The position numbers and the translations under genes were made by a program. The notes below the pieces were generated by a model. That model saw only the letters and a program-made list of their open reading frames with translations, ran no database searches and had not been told where the DNA came from. A stretch of 64,000 bases of DNA from SAR202 cluster bacterium bin22 (GTDB taxonomy: Bacteria; Chloroflexota; Dehalococcoidia; Lucifugimonadales; UBA3495): contig MPMM01000002.1 in the NCBI GenBank assembly GCA_002238505.1, positions 310,001 to 374,000 on the forward strand. Reading direction: 5' to 3'. Below, one piece after another: positions 55,015-62,670 of the stretch. Every line of letters begins with the position of its first letter. The stretch's first letter is position 1.

Positions 55015-57042
55015 TCAGTAGCTCAGTTCGTGCCTCTTCTCGGCAATCAGGAATTTCAGCTTCTTGTTTGGCTTCATTGATGGTATCGGGCTGTACTTAA
55101 GCTTGTAATCGTCCGGAGAGACTTTGATATTGAAGTAGTGGGCCACCATCAATACGTTTACCGCTAACTGCAATTCCATCCACCTCGATCCAAGGCAGGT
55201 ATGAGTGCCAAGGCCGTAGGGCGCATATCCCGGGTGGAGGTGCTCATTTCGGGGCGGCAGGTATCGGTCAATATCGAATTTGGTCGGCTCAGGGAAAACG
55301 TCCTCCATGTAATGGGACGCCGTTTGGGCAATGTAGAGGCGCGACCCCACGGGCAGTTCAAAGTCCTCTACAACACACGAGTTCATAACGTTGCGGATGG
55401 ACAGGGGCACTATGGGGTACATTCGCAGGCATTCCATCAGGAACCGGTGCGTTACGTCGATGGTGGACGGGTTCAAGTCTTGCCCGTCCGGGTCTCCGTT
55501 GGTGAACAGGGCGTCAGCTTCGCTCTGAATCCGCTCGTAAATTTCGGGTTGAGAGGCCATGGCGTACAGCGTGAAACTGAATGCGTCCCCCAGGTACACA
55601 CTGGCAATCAACGCCGCCGCCAACGCAAACCTTAGATTTGACTCAGGTACAAACTGGGGATCACTGGCGTGAAGGCTGAGAATGTCGTCGGCCAGGTTCC
55701 TGGGGCTGTCCGCCCGCTGAGCAGGCGTATGGACTCCCTGCACGCGATCAAGAAGGACCTCCACGGCCTTGGCACGCCGCCGCATTCCCGGGGTTTTCAG
55801 CATAAACTTGGGAAGAGCCTTAATCACGTGCGTGACCAGCGCCCTTTCCTTATAAGTTGTAAGGTCGTCAAAGATATCCTGGGACTCCACGCTGACGAAA
55901 AGCGGTGATATTTGAGAGTTGATCATCCGCCGGCAAAGGTGCTTGGCGGAGTAGGCGTCTCCAACCTCCCACTCCGACATATACCTCTTGGCCTGGAAAT
56001 ACAACTGGTCCAGTTGTCCCGCCAGCCTGCCCCGGGAGTAGGCGGCCGACAGGGATTTCCGGAGCCGGAAATGGTCTGCGCCATCCAGCGAAGGCAACAC
56101 CCCGCTGGCGCCATAAACCTTCTCGAAATCACTAAAATAGTCCTTGGCTCTCAGGTACATTCGTCCCCGCCGGTGCACCCATTGGTTGGCGTCGGGCCCG
56201 GCGAGGAAGATCATGGGCTTGGATAAGGGCGGGCGAATCTGGAAGACCGGACCATATTCCTTTGCCAGGTCCGCCAGCAGTGCGGGAACGTTCCCGTCCC
56301 TGACGTGGGGATTGAAGATCAGCTTGCCCAGAGACACTGTTGGGATTCTCTTGGCCAGAGCTGATCGCCTGAAAAGGGCGCCGGCAATGTTCTGTGACAC
56401 TGCGGCGGCGATAGACCGTCCAATCAAGTCCAGATTGCAAAGAAATGCAATGCGCTCTTCCGCCTCATCGTCCAGCTGGAACATGAAGCGGAAAACATCG
56501 CAAGCATTTACGAGACATATAATGATACTGTCCCGGGGATCGGGGATTTCGTTGTTGAAGATAGCATTGCTGATGCGGGTCTTTACAAACTGCAGTCCGG
56601 AGCCTTCAGAAGCGCCGGCAAACAATTCGGAGCTACCCGTATTGCGGGCCAAGGTCCAAAACTCTCCGTCGTGATATTCGAGAATCCTTAGCTCTACCAG
56701 CCTGTCCAGGGTCAGGTCTATTACGTTCTCGGCCTGGGGGGCAAGCCGCTCAATCCAGTACTGAGCGTTTCTCCTGGTTGGTTCGCCTGCTATTTCCTCT
56801 AAAGTATTGTCCAGAGCGGGATTCCCGGTCGCGGTCTGGTCCAAAAGGAACAAGGAGGCCATGTCCGTATCTATGCGGGACAGAAGAGAAAGCTCGGCCA
56901 GCACGGCGCCAATTACGGCACAATTCAGGTCCCAACCCGGTACTTGATGGAAGTACCCGTTCTCTTCATTGAGTAGCGTCAGGACTAACTCTTCCGGCAA
57001 GCTCAGCCGATGAGTGGTGACGTCCGTTGCAGATGTAGTCAT
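55015..57042 (-). CDS. GPP34 (GOLPH3-like) domain fused to cytochrome P450
   Basis: A 675-residue two-domain protein. Residues about 12-225 match the GPP34/GOLPH3 fold: LSLPEELVLTLLNEENGYF, CAVIGAVLAELSLLSRI, FLLDQTATGNPALDNTLEEI, and LVELRILEYHDGEFWTL. In eukaryotes this fold binds phosphatidylinositol-4-phosphate; bacterial versions are poorly known. Residues about 235-670 are a cytochrome P450: NPHVRDGNVPALLADLAKEY, K-helix E537-C-L-R540, and heme loop PYGLGTHTC616LGSRW. The I-helix, usually AGxxTT, reads YLGDAFSFT, so the normal oxygen-activating threonine is replaced or shifted. No signal peptide is visible; membrane contact would be through the GPP34 domain. It converges on the MMPL transporter. 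Substrate is unknown. Confidence 0.85.
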   Translation of the reverse strand: MTTSATDVTTHRLSLPEELVLTLLNEENGYFHQVPGWDLNCAVIGAVLAELSLLSRIDTDMASLFLLDQTATGNPALDNTLEEIAGEPTRRNAQYWIERLAPQAENVIDLTLDRLVELRILEYHDGEFWTLARNTGSSELFAGASEGSGLQFVKTRISNAIFNNEIPDPRDSIIICLVNACDVFRFMFQLDDEAEERIAFLCNLDLIGRSIAAAVSQNIAGALFRRSALAKRIPTVSLGKLIFNPHVRDGNVPALLADLAKEYGPVFQIRPPLSKPMIFLAGPDANQWVHRRGRMYLRAKDYFSDFEKVYGASGVLPSLDGADHFRLRKSLSAAYSRGRLAGQLDQLYFQAKRYMSEWEVGDAYSAKHLCRRMINSQISPLFVSVESQDIFDDLTTYKERALVTHVIKALPKFMLKTPGMRRRAKAVEVLLDRVQGVHTPAQRADSPRNLADDILSLHASDPQFVPESNLRFALAAALIASVYLGDAFSFTLYAMASQPEIYERIQSEADALFTNGDPDGQDLNPSTIDVTHRFLMECLRMYPIVPLSIRNVMNSCVVEDFELPVGSRLYIAQTASHYMEDVFPEPTKFDIDRYLPPRNEHLHPGYAPYGLGTHTCLGSRWMELQLAVNVLMVAHYFNIKVSPDDYKLKYSPIPSMKPNKKLKFLIAEKRHELSY

Positions 57043-57101
57043 TGCTCAGTACGCTCAAAAACCAAATGGGAGAGGGCCAGGGGTTAACTTTCCGTATATT
57101 C

Positions 57102-57131
57102 AGTATATCTTTAGGGTCAGATTATCGGCAA
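57102..57131 (-). promoter_or_regulatory. Candidate promoter for the GPP34-P450 gene
   Basis: On the minus strand TTGCCG (57131-57126) and TATACT (57107-57102) are separated by 18 bases, about 60 bases upstream of the ATG. The -10 matches consensus at five of six positions and the -35 at four. The rest of this 290-base divergent spacer is AT-rich with nothing else recognised. Confidence 0.42.
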
Positions 57132-57332
57132 GCTTAAAGAAAAATATTCGCTTTCTGTATTCTATTCACGGAAGGACAGGATATTCGACCTGAACACAAC
57201 GGATTGTCTATAGCAGCCCTCGGCGGGCACGAGAAATAACGGTGACCTGTGGATGTAAGCTTCACTGTTCTTTTTTGATGGTATGCTGGTGCCAACCTTG
57301 GAATTTACTCCTTCGAACCTGAGAGGTCAGCA

Positions 57333-58193
57333 ATGGCGGAAATTTACACCCTGGGCGCCGGAACTCCTACCCCTACTCCCACACGTTTCGGAAGCTCCCA
57401 CGTATTCAAGCTTGGCGACCAGTTGTTAATGTTCGACTGCGGCCCCGCTACTACTCACAAGCTGGTTAAGGCCGGTCTGTTTCCCACCCAGGTGGACTAT
57501 CTGTTCTTCACCCACCACCACTTTGACCACGATATTGACTACCCTTGTTTCCTGCTCTGCCGCTGGGACCAGAGCATAGGCAAGGAAAACGAGCTACAAG
57601 TCTTCGGCCCGGACTTGACTGAGAAAATCACCGAGGGAATCCTGGGAGAGAACGGACTGTTCACCCATGACTGGAAGGCTCGGGTAAATCACCCCCTCAG
57701 CCAGCAGGTGTTTGTCAATCGGGGTGGGACCCTGCCCAGACCTGCTCCATCGGTGGATGCCCGGGATGTTGGTCCAGGCAAAGTGTTCAGCGGTCCGAAC
57801 TGGGAAGTTACCGCGGCGCCGGCGGAACACGTGCAGCCCTGGCTGGATTCCCTGGCCTATCGGGTGGACTCCGACGATGGAAGCGTGGTTTTCACCGGCG
57901 ACACCCAGCCCTGCGATTCGGTGGCAGAGCTTGCAAAGGACGCCGACATGATGCTGTGCATGTGCTGGGACGACCAGGCGGTAATGGACGCCAATGGCGA
58001 GTTTACCGGCCAGTGCGGCACCACTGGCGCCGCTCGAATTGCCCAGGCAGCCGGTGTCAAGAAACTGGTGCTTGTCCACGTAGGGCCCCACCTGGCTGGG
58101 CACGGTCCCATGGAACAAGGTATCGGTGACATCAGTCGCATTTACGATGGAGAGATAGTATTCTCTGAGGAACTGATGCACATTGCGCTTTAG
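57333..58193 (+). CDS. Metallo-beta-lactamase-fold hydrolase (RNase Z/arylsulfatase-like)
   Basis: A 286-residue MBL-fold enzyme. H61-H-H63-F-D65-H66 in FTHHHFDHDIDYP is the metal-binding HxHxDH motif; VVFTGDTQPCDSVAEL carries the later aspartate ligand and VLVHVGPHLAGHG the final histidine region. The start EIYTLGAGTPTPTPTRFGSS, with MFDCGPATT, resembles the RNase Z/ElaC group and its phosphodiesterase or arylsulfatase relatives. It lacks a clear exosite arm, so tRNA processing is not implied. AGAGG lies before the ATG. It is divergent from the P450 gene and followed 148 bases later by an exonuclease on the same strand. Confidence 0.83.
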   Translation: MAEIYTLGAGTPTPTPTRFGSSHVFKLGDQLLMFDCGPATTHKLVKAGLFPTQVDYLFFTHHHFDHDIDYPCFLLCRWDQSIGKENELQVFGPDLTEKITEGILGENGLFTHDWKARVNHPLSQQVFVNRGGTLPRPAPSVDARDVGPGKVFSGPNWEVTAAPAEHVQPWLDSLAYRVDSDDGSVVFTGDTQPCDSVAELAKDADMMLCMCWDDQAVMDANGEFTGQCGTTGAARIAQAAGVKKLVLVHVGPHLAGHGPMEQGIGDISRIYDGEIVFSEELMHIAL

Positions 58194-58341
58194 AAATGGG
58201 GAGGCTTGTCAACTGGACCCTTGTGGGGCAGAACCCGCAACGTGGTCAGGTATTTCTTCGCACGAGAGTCTGGAAAACGCAAGGGGAGTGGTATGAATTG
58301 GCGGGCAGGGGGACTGGACTACAACGGAACGGATGACATAA

Positions 58342-58896
58342 ATGCCCGCTGTCACTGATCTGGATTTCTGCGCCATAGATGTGGAAACCGCCAATCACAG
58401 TCCATCAAGCATCTGCCAGATAGGCATGGTCCGGGTCAAGAATGGACAGGTTGAATCCACATTTTGCGCCCTGGTTAATCCCGAAGAGGCCTTCAATTCC
58501 TTCAATGTCCGGTTGCACGGGATTGGTCCCGATACAGTTCGCTCCGCTCCCTCCTTCGATGAAGTCTTTGCCGAGGTGTTCGACTGGCTGGACGGGGCGG
58601 CGCTGGTCAGCCACACATTCTTCGACCGCAGGGCCATGAATGGCGCGGCCAACAAATATGGGTTGCCCATCATTCCTGCTATTTGGCTGGACAGCGTGGC
58701 CATCGCGCGGCGGGCCTGGCCCCACCGGCGCGGCGGGCGGGGGTATCGGTTGGCTAACCTGGCCCATGACCTGGGGATTACCTTTCGCCATCATGATGCG
58801 CTGGAGGATGCCAGGGCTGCTGCCGGTGTTGTACTTTACGCATGCCTGGAAACGGGAAAGAACATCAACGACTGGCTGCGGGAGTTCGAAAGATAG
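58342..58896 (+). CDS. DEDDh-family 3'-5' exonuclease (DnaQ-like)
   Basis: A 184-residue exonuclease related to the epsilon subunit of DNA polymerase III. D13 and E15 (FCAIDVETAN) form Exo I, SHTFFDRRAM supplies the Exo II aspartate, and HHDALEDARAAAGV the Exo III histidine and aspartate. These bind two metal ions to remove nucleotides from 3' ends. The protein is a stand-alone nuclease domain without polymerase or helicase parts, so proofreading, repair or RNA trimming are all possible. The ribosome-binding site is weak. The next gene, pheS, has its own promoter inside the gap. Confidence 0.88.
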   Translation: MPAVTDLDFCAIDVETANHSPSSICQIGMVRVKNGQVESTFCALVNPEEAFNSFNVRLHGIGPDTVRSAPSFDEVFAEVFDWLDGAALVSHTFFDRRAMNGAANKYGLPIIPAIWLDSVAIARRAWPHRRGGRGYRLANLAHDLGITFRHHDALEDARAAAGVVLYACLETGKNINDWLREFER

Positions 58897-58943
58897 CGAT
58901 CTGGTGGCTGCCGCGAATTGGATACTAATGCGCCTCAGTCAGC

Positions 58944-58972
58944 TTGACCCTTGTATGTACGAATCCTATAAT
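58944..58972 (+). promoter_or_regulatory. Near-consensus sigma-70 promoter of pheST
   Basis: TTGACC (58944-58949), a 17-base spacer and TATAAT (58967-58972). Start of transcription would be near 58979, leaving a leader of about 50 bases before the pheS GTG. That is too short for a T-box. Confidence 0.75.
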
Positions 58973-59028
58973 GGCGTGGCGGGAACTACCCCTTTTTACC
59001 CGTACTCTTCCGGTAAAGGTATACCTCA

Positions 59029-60087
59029 GTGACGCAAAGCACCGCCCAGTCCATCGAAGACTTGACGCAAACCGCCCTCGGCGAACTTGCCCTGCTGGAC
59101 AATTCCGACGCCCTTGAACAGTGGCGGGTACGCTACCTGGGCCGGCGGGGCGGCCTGACCAGTATTTTGAGGGGCCTGTCCCAGTTGGATATAGACCAGA
59201 GACGGGAAGTGGGCGCCCTGGGCAATCGCGCCAAGTCCACTCTGGAAGAGGAACTGGAAAAGCGCAGTCAGGAAGTCAGCCAGGCCAGGCTGGCGCAGGT
59301 TGCAGACCTGGAGCGCATTGATGTAACGCTCCCCGGCCGCCCTGTTGCCACCGGCCGGCTTCACCCCACAACCCAGGTGGTTCGCGAAATTACCGATGCC
59401 TTTGTGGCAATGGGTTTCAGCATTGTTGAAGGACCCGAGGTGGAGTGGGACCACTATAACTTCGAGATGTTGAACATCCCCCAGGGACACCCTGCCCGGG
59501 ATATGTGGAACACCCTGTGGGTGGATTACGTTAACGAAGAGGGCCAGCGCCCAATGCTGCTCCGGACCCACACGTCGCCCATGCAGGCGCGGGTGATGGA
59601 AAGCATGCAGCCTCCGGTACGACTGGTCGTCCCCGGCAAGGTATATCGATACGAGGCTACCGACGCCACCCACGAGTGGCATTTTCACCAGGTTGAAGGT
59701 CTGGCCGTGGATGAGGGCATTACCTTTGCCGACCTGAAGGGGACACTGTACGAGTTTGCCCGCCAGATATTCGGCGCCCGTCGTCAGGTGCGCTTCCGCT
59801 GCGACTATTTCCCCTTCGTGGAACCTGGCGTGGACATGTCCATCGACTGTTTCTCATGTGAGGGAACGGACAGCAGTTGCCGCATTTGCCGGGGCAGCGG
59901 ATGGATCGAAATCCTGGGCGCTGGGATGGTGCATCCCTATGTCTTGCGGGCGGTGGGGTACGATTCTGAAAAATACACCGGCTTTGCCTTTGGCCTGGGG
60001 CCCGAGCGCATTGCCATGCTGAAGTATGGCATCGACGACATTCGGCACTTCTATTCCAACGATCTGCGCTTCCTGCGCCAATTCTAG
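59029..60087 (+). CDS. pheS: Phenylalanyl-tRNA synthetase alpha subunit
   Basis: A 352-residue subunit of the (alpha-beta)2 enzyme that charges tRNA-Phe. The N-terminal coiled-coil (residues about 1-90) contacts the t[18 protein letters not shown] is its conserved turn. Catalytic class II motifs follow: [30 protein letters not shown] and [20 protein letters not shown] (motif 2). The C-terminal [19 protein letters not shown] is motif 3. A CxxC-GxxC-like insertion ([19 protein letters not shown]) found in many bacterial PheS proteins is present. The GTG start has AAAGG about ten bases upstream. pheT follows after 101 bases. Confidence 0.97.
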   Translation: MTQSTAQSIEDLTQTALGELALLDNSDALEQWRVRYLGRRGGLTSILRGLSQLDIDQRREVGALGNRAKSTLEEELEKRSQEVSQARLAQVADLERIDVTLPGRPVATGRLHPTTQVVREITDAFVAMGFSIVEGPEVEWDHYNFEMLNIPQGHPARDMWNTLWVDYVNEEGQRPMLLRTHTSPMQARVMESMQPPVRLVVPGKVYRYEATDATHEWHFHQVEGLAVDEGITFADLKGTLYEFARQIFGARRQVRFRCDYFPFVEPGVDMSIDCFSCEGTDSSCRICRGSGWIEILGAGMVHPYVLRAVGYDSEKYTGFAFGLGPERIAMLKYGIDDIRHFYSNDLRFLRQF

Positions 60088-60188
60088 ACAAGGGCTCTGC
60101 TGCCGGATGCTCCGGTTGGGGCCATGGCAAGAATAGCCCCCGACATTTCCAACCAAACCGTAGCGGTCAATAACGAGATTCAACGCAT

Positions 60189-62603
60189 ATGCAAATTCCT
60201 TTAAGCTGGTTGCGCGAGTACGTCGACATCGACCTGCCACCCCAAGAACTGGCTCACCGCCTGACCATGGCCGGAGTGGAAGTCGGAGAAGTTACTGAAC
60301 TGGGTGGGTGGGAAAACTGCTGTGTCGGCGAGGTTCTGGAGGTTAGCCCTCATCCCAATGCCGACACTCTCCGACTCTGTCGCGTAAACCCCGGCGACGG
60401 CAGCGAAATGGAAGTGGTCTGCGGCGCCCCCAATGTGGCTGCTGGGCAGAAGATTTGCTTCGCCCGCGTCGGCGCCCGCCTCTACAATACTCATTCAGAA
60501 AGACATGAAACCCTTAAGGCTGCCCGGATTCGCGGTGTGGTCTCCGAGGGCATGATCTGCTCCGAACTGGAACTTGGACTGGGAGAAGGCCACGAAGGCA
60601 TCGTGGTCCTTCCTGATGACGCCCCCACTGGAATGGCCCTGGATGACTATCTGGGTGATACTATCCTTGACCTCGAGGTCACCCCTAACCGCCTGGACTG
60701 TTTCTCTGTTCTTGGCGTTGCCCACGAAATCGGCGCGTTGACCGGCAAGCCCGTCAAGGTACCAGAGGTCCAGTACCAGGAGGATGGCCCGCCTATCACG
60801 GGGCAGGCCAGTGTGTCCGTGGCGGACCCTGACCTCTGCCCCCGCTACACCGCCAGCCTGATCCAGGGTTTGGAGATTGGACCATCGCCGCAGTGGCTGC
60901 AGGACCGTCTGACCAGGGCGGGCCTGAGGCCCATAAGCAACGTAGTTGACGTCACCAACTACGTGATGCTGGAGTTTAACCAACCTCTCCATGCCTTTGA
61001 CCTGGACAAGGTCAGGGACAAGACCATAATAGTCCGGCGCGCCGCCCCGGGCGAGGCCCTGGAGACCCTGGACGGCGTAGAGAGGGAACTGAACAGCGAA
61101 GTGCTCGTAATCGCTGACTCAAAGGACCCGGTAGGCCTGGGTGGAGTTATCGGCGGCGCCAACAGCGAGATTGGCTCCGACACCACCAGCGTGCTGCTTG
61201 AATCTGCCACCTTCAACAGTTACAACAACCGAAGGACTGCCGACACTTTCCGCCTGTACACCGATGCTTCCCAGCGGTTTGAGAAGGGTCTTCGTCCCGA
61301 GTTGGCGCCCATTGCCCTCCGCCGTGCCACCCAGCTAATCCAGGAAGTGGCCGGTGGTGTCATAGCTCAGGGAATTTATGACATTTATTCCGAGTCTGAT
61401 ACACCGGCGCGTAAGGTTACGCTGACGCTGCGAAGGCTGAAGCAGGTACTGGGAATGGATGTCTCCGTCGAAGAGGTCAATGAGGTCTTCCAATCTCTGG
61501 ATTTTGAGACGGAGCGAGTGGATGATGCCTCTATTTCGGTGATACCTCCTTACTGGCGCAGTGACATCAATATCGAAGAGGACCTGATAGAGGAGGTTGT
61601 CCGTATCATCGGGTACGACAACGTTCCTACCACGATGTTGTCAACCCCCATACCTTACCGGCAGCCTGCCCCCATGACCGAGTTGAAAGCTCGGGTTAAG
61701 GAGGCCTTGGCGTCGGTCGGGCTTCAGGAGACTATCAGCTATCCTCTGGTCAGCCTGGAAGACCTGGAGAAGGTCAACTGCACTGCCGAAAGATCTGCTC
61801 CACTCAAGGTTGCCAATCCCATGAGCGCGGGACATGATCACTTGCGTCCCACTCTCCTTGCCAGCCTCCTGAATACGCTGTCCTATAACGAAGGATACAA
61901 TGAGGGACCTTTCCGCTTTTTTGAGCAGGCTCGAGTGTTCTTGCCCAGGCCTGAGCAGCTTCCCGATGAGAGGGAGGTTGGCGCCGGCGTTGTTTCCGGC
62001 CTCCGCTCGGAACCCTCATGGCTGGTTGATAATGGCCCGCTGGACTTTTATGACGTAAAGGGAATGTTGACCTCCATGCTGGCCCTGCTGGGTCTAACGC
62101 CATCCTGGGAACCTGCATCAGGGGAGGAGAATCCTGCCCTGCATCCCGGTCGGGCCGCAAGGATCATGTGCAGCGGATCCCAAATAGGTGTGCTGGGTGA
62201 ATTGCACCCATCAATCGCCGAACGTTTCGATCTGAGGTACCGGCCCGCAGTAGTGTTCGAGATTTATTTGGACGATCTGCTGACATTGCCTGCCGGGTCG
62301 GGCCGGAATTTCCAATCGTTAACCCGGTTCCCGTCAGCTCACCGAGATGTGGCTCTGGTTGTGCCTGAAGAAGTGCCTGCCGGCAACGTTCAGGAAATCC
62401 TGGACCGCCATCGCCTGGTTGAAAGGGTGGAGTTGTTCGATGTTTACGCTGGGGAGAACCTGGAAGCTGGCATGAAGTCCCTGGCCTTCCACGTTTACTT
62501 CCAGTCGTCCGACCACACTTTGACCGCCGAAGAGGTTAACCGCACCCTGGACGGATTGCTTCGGATTCTCCAGCGTGACGTGGGAGCCACGCTAAGGGAC
62601 TAG
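60189..62603 (+). CDS. pheT: Phenylalanyl-tRNA synthetase beta subunit
   Basis: An 804-residue beta subunit of normal length. The N-terminus (MQIPLSWLREYVDIDLPPQE) leads to the tRNA-binding OB domain (VGEVLEVSPHPNADTLRLCR), then the B3/B4 editing domain (ISNVVDVTNYVMLEFNQPLH, GGVIGGANSEI) that removes mischarged tyrosine. The B5 domain includes YWRSDINIEEDLIEEVVRII. The catalytic-like core lies around 470-690, and the C-terminal ferredoxin-fold anticodon-binding domain at about 710-804 (FPSAHRDVALVVPEEVPAGN ... FHVYFQSSDHTLTAEEVN). It has no strong ribosome-binding site of its own. It shares the promoter upstream of pheS. Confidence 0.97.
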   Translation: MQIPLSWLREYVDIDLPPQELAHRLTMAGVEVGEVTELGGWENCCVGEVLEVSPHPNADTLRLCRVNPGDGSEMEVVCGAPNVAAGQKICFARVGARLYNTHSERHETLKAARIRGVVSEGMICSELELGLGEGHEGIVVLPDDAPTGMALDDYLGDTILDLEVTPNRLDCFSVLGVAHEIGALTGKPVKVPEVQYQEDGPPITGQASVSVADPDLCPRYTASLIQGLEIGPSPQWLQDRLTRAGLRPISNVVDVTNYVMLEFNQPLHAFDLDKVRDKTIIVRRAAPGEALETLDGVERELNSEVLVIADSKDPVGLGGVIGGANSEIGSDTTSVLLESATFNSYNNRRTADTFRLYTDASQRFEKGLRPELAPIALRRATQLIQEVAGGVIAQGIYDIYSESDTPARKVTLTLRRLKQVLGMDVSVEEVNEVFQSLDFETERVDDASISVIPPYWRSDINIEEDLIEEVVRIIGYDNVPTTMLSTPIPYRQPAPMTELKARVKEALASVGLQETISYPLVSLEDLEKVNCTAERSAPLKVANPMSAGHDHLRPTLLASLLNTLSYNEGYNEGPFRFFEQARVFLPRPEQLPDEREVGAGVVSGLRSEPSWLVDNGPLDFYDVKGMLTSMLALLGLTPSWEPASGEENPALHPGRAARIMCSGSQIGVLGELHPSIAERFDLRYRPAVVFEIYLDDLLTLPAGSGRNFQSLTRFPSAHRDVALVVPEEVPAGNVQEILDRHRLVERVELFDVYAGENLEAGMKSLAFHVYFQSSDHTLTAEEVNRTLDGLLRILQRDVGATLRD

Positions 62604-62670
62604 CTCGGTGGCTTCGCAAACAGACGAAGCCGTTCGCAGTCTTCAATTCGCATCCCTTTAAGGACTAGTT

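Noticed and set aside
57333-58193. Genuine RNase Z (tRNA 3' processing)
   Set aside because: Only the shared metal-binding motif is visible; the exosite typical of RNase Z is not evident.
58897-59028. T-box leader in front of pheS
   Set aside because: The predicted transcript start leaves about 50 bases of leader, too short for a T-box, and no T-box core sequence is seen.
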